DNA from: CAZFHP01 sp964519365 | Lineage (GTDB): Bacteria; Babelota; Babeliae; Babelales; RVW-14 | Assembly (NCBI GenBank): GCA_964519365.1 | Contig: CAZFHP010000072.1 | Location: forward strand, 1 to 6,801 | Length of the DNA stretch: 6,801 nt | Direction: 5' to 3' | Shown here: piece after piece, positions 1 to 5,389 of the stretch | Layout: each line of letters starts with the position of its first letter | How positions within the stretch are numbered: the stretch's first letter is position 1 | Made by a program: the position numbers and the translations under genes | The notes under the pieces: model-generated | Told to the model about the DNA's origin: nothing | The model's database searches: none | The model's input: only the letters and a program-made list of their open reading frames with translations

Positions 1-869
1 GATGTTTCAATCCCCTGTTGCGAGCGTTCAACAATATCATGATTAAGAACAACCGTTCCCTTTTGAAATAACACAACAACACTTGAACCACCAAATTCAA
101 AACAACCCAAACGATCGCCTTTTTTGTGTAACGCTCCTGCTTGATACTCATGCTTTATACGCCCAACAAACATCGCACCAACAGGAACCATAAGTACCTG
201 CCCATACTGTTCTGTTTGTATCGTTATAATATCTCGCTTGTTTTCAAGTAACGGCTGTATACCTGATTTATAGACAATGGGATTAACAGATTCATAGATT
301 CCATTAATAACTTTGGGTTCAGATATAATCCCGTCAACAGGAATATGAAACCAATGGTAATCATACGGGGCTAAACGAAAGATCATCATGCTTCCACAGA
401 CATACTCTACAGCAAGAGACGTGTCTCGTAAAAATCGCTCAAGACTAAACTTTGTGTTTTTGACAAAAAATTCAATATCCTGAGAAATATCAGGGAAAGC
501 CAGAACTTTTCCGTCAACCGGGGAAACGATTGCATCATTTCGCTGGTCAATATTACGAGCCCCACTTTTAAACTCGCGACAGAAAAATTCATTAAACGAC
601 GTATATTCATGAACAGATTTTTGAAAATCTGTCATAACGATATTATGCTTACGCACGAACGGTTCTATTTTTCGCAAGCTAAATTGAGAGCTTTGATAGC
701 GGGCGTAAATACGAGCCACCCAGGCTTTGCTAACTAAAAATCGCAATGATTTGCCGAGAATATTCCTGTACAAAAAAACAAGCCAGGAAAAACCTTCTAC
801 TTTTTCTGTAACAAGCTTACTCTTGACACTATCATAAAAAGTGACGTTTGTTTTATTACTTTTTTTCAT
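1..869 (-). CDS. psd: Phosphatidylserine decarboxylase proenzyme (3' end outside window)
   Basis: This enzyme decarboxylates phosphatidylserine to phosphatidylethanolamine at the cytoplasmic membrane, using a pyruvoyl group made by self-cleavage. I translated 289 codons from the ATG at 869-867. Family landmarks appear in order: FFCREFK (about 97-103), SPVDGKV at 116-122 with the expected catalytic Asp119, LAPYDYHWFHIP around 166-177 with His172 and His175, and GGSS at 260-263. Self-cleavage is expected between Gly261 and Ser262, and Ser262 would become the pyruvoyl group. Only the last stretch of the small alpha chain is missing, because the window ends, not because the gene is broken. The GGSS-type site resembles the Clostridium/Chlamydia-like branch more than the LGST form of E. 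coli. Family members usually read H-R-x-H where this one has H-W-F-H. The start is supported by a weak purine-rich stretch (GAGAG, AGAAAG) upstream. A terminator upstream separates it from the preceding minus-strand gene, so it probably has its own promoter, but I could not pick one convincingly. Confidence 0.95.
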   Translation of the reverse strand, partial: MKKSNKTNVTFYDSVKSKLVTEKVEGFSWLVFLYRNILGKSLRFLVSKAWVARIYARYQSSQFSLRKIEPFVRKHNIVMTDFQKSVHEYTSFNEFFCREFKSGARNIDQRNDAIVSPVDGKVLAFPDISQDIEFFVKNTKFSLERFLRDTSLAVEYVCGSMMIFRLAPYDYHWFHIPVDGIISEPKVINGIYESVNPIVYKSGIQPLLENKRDIITIQTEQYGQVLMVPVGAMFVGRIKHEYQAGALHKKGDRLGCFEFGGSSVVVLFQKGTVVLNHDIVERSQQGIET

Positions 870-1045
870 GATCTTTCTACTCTCTATGTATCTAACATAA
901 CCCTTCGTAGCCTTGGCAAAGAACGAATATTTTTTTTACGACAAAATAAGTATAACACGTTCTTACAAAAAAACACTGGGCCTGATTTTTCTCAGGCCCA
1001 TGTAAAAAATTCAAAATAATATTCAGGCAAAACAAGTCTATCGCT
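870..1045. other. Intergenic region between psd and the secreted-protein gene
   Basis: This 176-bp gap contains the intrinsic terminator of the upstream minus-strand gene (967-1000) and, nearer psd, the AT-rich leader of psd. Between 870 and 960 on the minus strand there are TATGTT- and TATACT-like hexamers but no well-placed -35 partner, so no promoter is called. No small ORF with a credible start is visible. Confidence 0.5.
967..1000 (-). terminator. Rho-independent terminator after the secreted-protein gene
   Basis: A perfect 9-bp stem (TGGGCCTGA at 977-985 with TCAGGCCCA at 992-1000) closes a 6-nt loop. Read on the minus strand, it is followed after two bases by a run of seven Ts (967-973). 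It lies about 45 bp beyond the stop codon at 1046 and faces the correct way to end the 2697-1046 transcript before psd. The other strand lacks a T-run after the stem, so the terminator is unidirectional. Confidence 0.85.
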
Positions 1046-1939
1046 TTATGCCTGCTTTGCATCTGGACGAATAACATCTTCAATAACATCTTCTAAATAA
1101 TCACCCATGCTATCTTCAAGAAATTCATCGTACAGATAATCTAAAAGCAAGAAGAACTGCTCTTTAACATACGTAGCAACCCCTTTTTCTTTTTCCAAAA
1201 TATCCATAGCAAAATTCCAGATTGCTTTAAGCAAGTCAACAACATCTTCTGAAACTTCTTCTTCGCCATCGACACCATCTATCCCATCGGCCCCTTCTAC
1301 TCGAATGTTACGATTAAGACGATTTACAAGATGATCTAATTGCACCCCAATGTCCTGCATAAGAGACGCGACAAGAGGAACAAATTGACTTTCTCCAAAT
1401 TCTTTGAGTATCGTAAACACTTCTTTCCAGAGGACTTTTCTTGTTGCTTTTGTTTGCAATTTTTCAAGAATAGCTTTTTTACGCGCATGCTTTGTTTTTA
1501 TCTGCACCAACTGATCTAACAAAAACGTTTTCACATCTCTTTTTACAGCGATCTCTTGCCAATCAATATCTTCTATAAACTGATTAATAAAATCAGCTGA
1601 AGTATCAACAAAGACTACTTTTTTTAGGCTACGACTTTTTTCGTTTTCTTCTTGTTCTTCTTTTTCAGACATATCTCCTGCTAAATTTAACATAGAACCA
1701 ACAACGCCAAGCGCTGCTTGCTGTTTTTCCTGTTTTGTTTCAGCAACCGTTGCATTGCCTATGTTATTACAAACATGTGCCATGCCATGAAGAAGCTTGG
1801 ATAGTGAAAACTTTCTTATTTGTTGCATGCTAGAAACAGACCTCGTCTTGCACATAGCCTGCGTATTACTCACAAAACACAACATAATAATAATAGCAAC
1901 CCCAAAACGCCCAAAGTTCGAGACATTCTTGCTTACCAT
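1046..1939 (-). CDS. Secreted alpha-helical protein of unknown function
   Basis: I do not recognise this 297-residue protein. The N-terminus is a classical Sec signal peptide: basic residues to Arg11, a hydrophobic core about 12-23, then a polar stretch ending TQA, with probable cleavage after Ala28. The next residues are MC, but there is no proper lipobox, so a lipoprotein is unlikely. The mature part is predominantly helical and charged: a Glu/Lys-rich segment at 91-107, a Lys/Arg-rich helix at 145-172, and a very acidic C-terminus from about 264. At 216-225, three Gly-X-Asp triplets (GADGIDGVDG) resemble a very short collagen-like linker, followed by EEE. No catalytic motif is evident. The start is strongly supported by an AAGGAG Shine-Dalgarno 6 nt before the ATG. 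It is the last gene before the terminator at 967-1000. It may be periplasmic, surface-exposed or exported; nothing in the sequence decides this. High confidence that it is a gene, low on function. Confidence 0.85.
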   Translation of the reverse strand: MVSKNVSNFGRFGVAIIIMLCFVSNTQAMCKTRSVSSMQQIRKFSLSKLLHGMAHVCNNIGNATVAETKQEKQQAALGVVGSMLNLAGDMSEKEEQEENEKSRSLKKVVFVDTSADFINQFIEDIDWQEIAVKRDVKTFLLDQLVQIKTKHARKKAILEKLQTKATRKVLWKEVFTILKEFGESQFVPLVASLMQDIGVQLDHLVNRLNRNIRVEGADGIDGVDGEEEVSEDVVDLLKAIWNFAMDILEKEKGVATYVKEQFFLLLDYLYDEFLEDSMGDYLEDVIEDVIRPDAKQA

Positions 1940-2009
1940 CGCATACTCCTTCTCTTATACAAGCATACAAGCACCAAACGTATACAACACACCCAATATA
2001 TCTTTGTTA

Positions 2010-2038
2010 AATATATTTTTGATGATATAGCAAAACAA
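2010..2038 (-). promoter_or_regulatory. Possible sigma70-type promoter for the secreted-protein gene
   Basis: On the minus strand, TTGTTT (2038-2033) and TATATT (2015-2010) are separated by 17 nt, the optimal spacing, about 70 nt upstream of the ATG at 1939. The region between the GerMN-like gene and this gene is 116 bp and AT-rich, so chance matches are easy. The gene could equally be transcribed from upstream. Confidence 0.35.
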
Positions 2039-2055
2039 AAAATCTATGCAATAGT

Positions 2056-2697
2056 TTACACTTCAAAACCATCAATTGGCCACGGATAAGAAAAGTCTAA
2101 ATGATCATCACGCATGTAATTATTTTCAACCAGAATCGCGATGGAACGAATGGGAATCTCAGCACAACGTATCGTCTTAAACAAACTTTCAACTAACGCC
2201 CATTTTTGGAAAACAGATCTCGAACGAGCTAAAAACGACTGATTAAACGACAAATATGCTTGCTCATTAAACGCAGAAAGCGCAACCGACTCTAAACAAA
2301 CACCGTTTTTAATAAGAGACTCATCTTGTAAAAACGTTATCCAGTTGTTTGTTAAATGCTTAAGATTAGCCGCAATATTTCCCTTGTGCCACATAAGCAT
2401 AACATCTTCATGCTCAAGCCGTTCGTCTTTAAAAAAATAGTATCGTATTTTTTTGCGAATAACCGTTTTTTCTTGCAACACACGAGCACGCTCTTGAGCA
2501 ACCGACTTCTTACCAAAAGGAGCATCCAAAATAATCACATTGCGTTGCACAAGAAAAAAGAAAATCCCACACGCAAAGCTTCCAATTATCAAAAGCAAGC
2601 TTAATCCTATCACGCGCCAACTTACACTATCTCTCAAATATTTAAACACTATTTTCAAGATCAACCTTACTACTCGAAGAAATACGATACGAATCAT
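2056..2697 (-). CDS. Membrane-anchored GerMN-domain-like protein
   Basis: This 213-residue protein has a basic N-terminus, one strong transmembrane segment (about 29-50), and an extracytoplasmic domain from about 80. The domain follows the outline of the GerMN family. It has an opening strand (KKIRYYFF, 82-89), then LESVALS (135-141) and AYLSFNQSF (147-155). A helix containing ALVESLFKTI (167-176) and a strand SIAILVEN (185-192) follow, and it ends with HLDFSYPWP (199-207), reminiscent of the HLDLSxP ending of GerM. GerMN domains occur in spore germination/sporulation proteins but also in many non-spore-forming bacteria, where they are thought to be envelope-associated; no enzymatic role is established. 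The ATG at 2697 overlaps the cupin gene by 56 nt, and its nearest SD-like bases (GGAC) sit too close. A TTG at codon 14, with AAGG six bases upstream, is an alternative start. The overlap implies co-transcription and probably translational coupling with the cupin. The family call is from pattern recognition only. Confidence 0.6.
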   Translation of the reverse strand: MIRIVFLRVVRLILKIVFKYLRDSVSWRVIGLSLLLIIGSFACGIFFFLVQRNVIILDAPFGKKSVAQERARVLQEKTVIRKKIRYYFFKDERLEHEDVMLMWHKGNIAANLKHLTNNWITFLQDESLIKNGVCLESVALSAFNEQAYLSFNQSFLARSRSVFQKWALVESLFKTIRCAEIPIRSIAILVENNYMRDDHLDFSYPWPIDGFEV

Positions 2698-3034
2698 CGT
2701 CCATATGGAACGTCGAAAATTCTATAATTTCTGAAGGCTCTAACGCTATAATTCTATGATATGCACCGGGGGCAATATGCTGGATATCTCCAGAGGTCAT
2801 AACACGCGATATTTTTTTATCGCCATCTTGCTTTTCGTTTTGCAATTCAAGTATTATTTTTCCGGAAAGCACGTAAAACGTTTCGTCTTTTATTTTATGA
2901 CAGTGTAAAGAGCAGCAATAGCCCTTATTAAACACAAGCTTCTTGCCACAATACTTATCGTTATTAACGATCCACTCTTCATGCCCCCATACTTTTTCTA
3001 CAAAATTATCTAACTGGTCACGTTTAACAGACAT
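2642..3034 (-). CDS. Single-domain cupin protein, mannose-6-phosphate isomerase type II-like
   Basis: This 130-residue protein is a stand-alone cupin barrel. Motif 1 is a textbook G(X)5HXH(X)4E(X)6G: Gly38, His44, His46, Glu51, Gly58. Motif 2 contains Gly82-Asp83, Pro89-Gly90 and His93. The three His and one Glu would bind a divalent metal. The opening KVWGHEEWIVNNDKYCGKK (14-32) resembles the C-terminal cupin of ManC/type II phosphomannose isomerases (K-P-W-G-x-E), but this gene lacks a nucleotidyltransferase domain, so sugar isomerase activity is not assured. A role with a sugar phosphate or nucleotide sugar is a reasonable inference. A C-terminal tail (about 112-130) beyond the barrel is polar and overlaps the start of the GerMN-like gene. 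The SD is weak (GAAAG). It follows the YdeE-like gene by 38 bp with no terminator between, suggesting one transcript. Confidence 0.85.
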   Translation of the reverse strand: MSVKRDQLDNFVEKVWGHEEWIVNNDKYCGKKLVFNKGYCCSLHCHKIKDETFYVLSGKIILELQNEKQDGDKKISRVMTSGDIQHIAPGAYHRIIALEPSEIIEFSTFHMDDDSYRISSSSKVDLENSV

Positions 3035-3072
3035 GTTATTCTTTCAAGTTACCAATGTATGTTTACAGAACA

Positions 3073-3534
3073 CTACTCAATAGCAATATAAATATCGACC
3101 TCAGGATCTTGATCTTTATGACTCTTCTGGCTATACACTTCAAAATCACCAGCATATGTTCTGTTTAAATCTGTTTGCCAGGCAGCCTTCCAAGTATTGA
3201 CAATGCTATCAGGCAGAGGCCCTTTTGCTGTAAAGACAGCATATTTTGACGCAGGAACTTTCTTAGCAACCATACCCTCTGGAATAACATCACAAGAACT
3301 AACACGACATCCTGCAACAACAATGTATGGCTCGGAGCAATCACCTTCATAATCAATATACAAACCTATAACATTGTCATCAATCTTGTGTGAAATTTTT
3401 TCTCGAATATTTTCTGCGTAAAATCGCTCCCACAACTCGGTTATCTGGCGAGTAGAAAGGCTATCTTTATTCGTCGTCTTTATAGAAATGCCAACAACAC
3501 ACATCTCATCTTGCTTAACAATCTCATAGTTCAT
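3073..3534 (-). CDS. GyrI/YdeE-like effector-binding domain protein
   Basis: This 153-residue protein resembles the stand-alone GyrI-like/AraC effector-binding fold (YdeE type). It has two similar halves: MNYEIVKQDEMCVVGIS (1-17) followed by a helix with ITELWERF (31-38), then VPASKYAVFTAKG (93-105) followed by a helix with IVNTWKAAW (111-119). It ends FEVYSQ (131-136) and VDIYIAIE (146-153). This fold binds small hydrophobic or cationic ligands; there is no DNA-binding domain, so it is not a transcription factor by itself. Open frame extends upstream to 3648, but that extension lies inside the tRNA-Ser gene. The ATG at 3534 is preceded by AAAGGTG with good spacing, and the family homology begins exactly there, so this start is preferred. 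It begins 35 bp after the tRNA 3' end and leads into the cupin gene. The ligand is unknown. Confidence 0.8.
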   Translation of the reverse strand: MNYEIVKQDEMCVVGISIKTTNKDSLSTRQITELWERFYAENIREKISHKIDDNVIGLYIDYEGDCSEPYIVVAGCRVSSCDVIPEGMVAKKVPASKYAVFTAKGPLPDSIVNTWKAAWQTDLNRTYAGDFEVYSQKSHKDQDPEVDIYIAIE

Positions 3535-3538
3535 CAGA

Positions 3539-3545
3539 CACCTTT
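3539..3545 (-). promoter_or_regulatory. Shine-Dalgarno that fixes the start of the YdeE-like gene
   Basis: Minus-strand AAAGGTG, with AAGG six bases from the ATG at 3534, lies in the 35-bp spacer after the tRNA. It decides against the longer reading frame that would start inside the tRNA gene. Confidence 0.75.
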
Positions 3546-3569
3546 CACATTTCACATTTTTGCTTAATC

Positions 3570-3662
3570 TGGAGGAGGGAATGGGATTCGAACCCACGAT
3601 CCCGGCATTACCGAGATAACCGCTTTCGAGGCGGCCGCCTTCAACCACTCAGCCATCCCTCC
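3570..3662 (-). tRNA. tRNA-Ser (anticodon CGA), CCA encoded
   Basis: On the minus strand the 7-bp acceptor stem pairs GGAGGGA (3662-3656) with TCCCTCC (3580-3574). The anticodon stem CCGC/GCGG holds the loop CTCGAAA, giving anticodon CGA, which reads UCG serine codons. A long variable arm (ATCTCGG paired with CCGGGAT, one G-U) is typical of class II tRNAs. The T arm GTGGG-TTCGAAT-CCCAT is normal. After the acceptor comes T as discriminator base and then an encoded CCA (3572-3570). Bacterial tRNA-Ser more often has G at the discriminator position. The gene lies 35 bp upstream of the YdeE-like gene on the same strand and may share its transcript. Confidence 0.97.
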
Positions 3663-3713
3663 AAAAACCTCTGTCTTCTTAATTCAAAAAAATACCAAAC
3701 AATTAATAATAAC

Positions 3714-3726
3714 GCTATAATATAGC
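3714..3726. repeat. 13-bp palindrome GCTATAATATAGC in the divergent spacer
   Basis: GCTATA and TATAGC flank a single A, a perfect inverted repeat. It contains TATAAT at 3716-3721 on the plus strand and TATATT on the minus strand, so it could be a shared or bidirectional -10 element, or a small operator. No good -35 was found for either direction at 16-18 bp. Confidence 0.35.
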
Positions 3727-3753
3727 ACCGTTTCTCGTTTTTTATAAAATTAT

Positions 3754-3781
3754 TTGCTTTATGCTTATTTTATCCTATATC
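3754..3781 (+). promoter_or_regulatory. Candidate sigma70-type promoter for glmU
   Basis: TTGCTT (3754-3759) and TATATC (3776-3781) are 16 nt apart, placing a start near 3788 and giving a leader of about 55 nt that ends in AAGGAG seven bases before the glmU ATG. The background is so AT-rich that other pairings are possible. Confidence 0.35.
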
Positions 3782-3842
3782 TTTATTACAATTGTTTAGA
3801 AAATAAAAGTATCATAAAGCATTTATAAAAAGGAGTTTTACA

Positions 3843-5348
3843 ATGGAATGTACTAGCACAAAATGCAATACACGAGCCATTATCCTTGCCGCTGGAAAAG
3901 CAACCCGGTTTAAAACAAAGAAAACCAAGCTTTTATTTAATATTTGCGGCAGGAGTATGATCCTTTATCCACTAAAAGAGTTAGAAAAACTTCATATCCC
4001 TACAACCATGATCCTTGGGTACCAAGCAGATGATGTTAAACAAGAAGTCGAATCTGCAAATCTTAACATGGACATCAAGTATACCTTACAAAAAGAACAA
4101 CGCGGCACAGGACATGCTGTCGCCTGCTCACAAGACACATGGGATGAAGAAAATATTTTAATCATGAATGGTGACGTACCATTAATTACCAAAGAGGTTC
4201 TGCAAAATCTTTTGCTAGAACACAAAGCAAATAATGCAACAATTACTTTTTGTACAACAATGGTCATCAACCCCGAGGGTTACGGACGTGTTATTGAAGA
4301 AGGCGGCAAATTTCGAATTATCGAAGAAAAAAATTGCAGCGACGATCAAAAATCAATTAACAGAATTAATTCTGGCATTTATGTCGTTTCAAAAGAATTT
4401 CTCAAAAACAACATTGATAAGCTCAAAAAAAATCCAATAACAGAAGAAGTATATATCGTTGATCTTATTGAGCTCGCATGCGATCAAGGACTTCCAGTAG
4501 AAGCACATCCTGTTCTTTTTGATAACGCCCGTGGCGTGAACACACTACAAGAGCTCTGGAACGTTGAACAAATTAAACGATCGCAATTTATCAAACACTG
4601 GATGCTTGAAGGTGTTCGTTTTGAGCTTGCACAAAGCATTCATATCGATATTAACGTAAAAATTGGAGCCGGATCGTTTATTGGAACAGGCGTTCACCTT
4701 CTTGGCAACACAACAATAGGAGAAGAATGCTGCGTTGGAGCATATTCAATCATTGAAAACACAACACTTGGCGACAATTGCAATATCCTGTATCACTCTA
4801 TTATGCAGGATAGCACGATCGGAAAAAAAACTCAGATTGGCCCATTTGCTCGCATACGACAAAACGCTGTCTTAGGCAACGATGTAACGATTGGCAATTT
4901 TGTTGAAATCAAAGCAACAACAATTGGAAATAATTCAAAAACTAAACATTTAACCTACTTAGGCGATGCAAACGTTGGAAATAACGTTAATATTGGCGCA
5001 GGAACAATTTTATGCAATTATGACGGCGTTAATAAACACACAACAACAATTGAAGATAACGTCTTTATTGGCAGCAATAACACGCTTATTGCTCCCGTAA
5101 AAATAGGAACAGGGGCATACACTGCCGGTGGTTCAACAATTGATCAAGATGTTCCAGCTAAAAGTTTGGCAATAGGTCGAACGAAACAAACAAACAAAGA
5201 TAACTATGCAAACAAACTTCTTGCTCAAATTAATATCAAACAAAAAGCATGTATGCAAAAAGAAAAAGATGAACAAAAAGAAAACAAAAAAACGCCGTTA
5301 AACTTTAAGGGCGCCGTTAAAACAAATACTGAAACAAATAATTTATAG
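3843..5348 (+). CDS. glmU: Bifunctional GlmU: GlcN-1-P acetyltransferase / GlcNAc-1-P uridyltransferase
   Basis: GlmU acetylates glucosamine-1-phosphate and then couples the product to UTP, making UDP-GlcNAc for peptidoglycan and lipid A or other glycans in the cytoplasm. The uridyltransferase domain (about 11-235) has LAAGKATR (15-22, with Ala20 where the family usually has Gly), KTKL (27-30) supplying the substrate lysine, QRGTGHA (86-92), NGDVPL (109-114) with metal-binding Asp111, GYGRV (146-150), NSGIY (176-180) and VNTLQEL (232-238). The C-terminal left-handed beta-helix (about 262-430) carries hexapeptide repeats and the acetyltransferase signature: GPFARIR (333-339), KHLTYLGD (368-375) with catalytic His369, NIGAGTILCNYDG (383-395) and FIGSNN (408-413). 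Both active sites look intact. At 501 residues it is longer than the usual roughly 450-460. The excess is mainly a Lys/Glu/Gln/Asn-rich tail from about 460, plus a short Cys-containing N-terminal extension. The start is supported by AAGGAG at 3830-3835. It is followed by sbcD after 41 bp without a terminator. Confidence 0.97.
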   Translation: MECTSTKCNTRAIILAAGKATRFKTKKTKLLFNICGRSMILYPLKELEKLHIPTTMILGYQADDVKQEVESANLNMDIKYTLQKEQRGTGHAVACSQDTWDEENILIMNGDVPLITKEVLQNLLLEHKANNATITFCTTMVINPEGYGRVIEEGGKFRIIEEKNCSDDQKSINRINSGIYVVSKEFLKNNIDKLKKNPITEEVYIVDLIELACDQGLPVEAHPVLFDNARGVNTLQELWNVEQIKRSQFIKHWMLEGVRFELAQSIHIDINVKIGAGSFIGTGVHLLGNTTIGEECCVGAYSIIENTTLGDNCNILYHSIMQDSTIGKKTQIGPFARIRQNAVLGNDVTIGNFVEIKATTIGNNSKTKHLTYLGDANVGNNVNIGAGTILCNYDGVNKHTTTIEDNVFIGSNNTLIAPVKIGTGAYTAGGSTIDQDVPAKSLAIGRTKQTNKDNYANKLLAQINIKQKACMQKEKDEQKENKKTPLNFKGAVKTNTETNNL

Positions 5349-5389
5349 GCACAAGCTCATAATATATTTATAGCGTATATATTTATAGC
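5341..5389 (+). repeat. AT-rich direct repeats immediately before the sbcD start
   Basis: ATATATTTATAGC occurs twice perfectly, at 5362-5374 and 5377-5389, with a period of 15 bp; the second copy abuts the ATG at 5390. The core ATTTATAG occurs a third time at 5341-5348, spanning the glmU stop codon. There is no purine-rich Shine-Dalgarno in this stretch. The copies could be tandem -10-like sequences, a protein-binding site, or an AU-rich ribosome standby region. Confidence 0.7.

Larger units (their letters stand above)
3663..3842. other. Divergent promoter region between tRNA-Ser and glmU
   Basis: This 180-bp, very AT-rich spacer must start transcription leftward into tRNA-Ser and rightward into glmU. 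It contains no credible ORF. It includes a short perfect palindrome with a TATAAT core (3714-3726) and, further right, a candidate glmU promoter. I could not choose a convincing -35/-10 pair for the tRNA. Confidence 0.6.

Noticed and set aside
407..610. A 67-codon minus-strand ORF
   Set aside because: It is an alternative frame within psd, whose motifs are all in the other frame.
1..869. psd as a pseudogene, because it lacks a stop codon
   Set aside because: The frame is open to the window edge and all catalytic motifs are intact; it is simply cut by the window.
892..1089. A 65-codon minus-strand ORF across the gap before psd
   Set aside because: It reads through the intrinsic terminator and overlaps the 3' end of the secreted-protein gene in another frame, with no supporting signals.
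1797..2089. Two overlapping plus-strand ORFs of 77 and 89 codons
   Set aside because: They run antisense to the signal-peptide region of the secreted-protein gene and its leader, lack a Shine-Dalgarno and show no protein-like pattern.
3535..3648. N-terminal extension of the YdeE-like reading frame, with an upstream ATG at 3648
   Set aside because: It lies almost wholly inside the tRNA-Ser gene; the family homology and a good Shine-Dalgarno both point to the ATG at 3534.
5362..5389. Direct repeats as a CRISPR-like or mobile-element signature
   Set aside because: Only two perfect copies of 13 bp with a 2-bp gap, AT-only in character, with no spacer structure, cas gene or transposase nearby.
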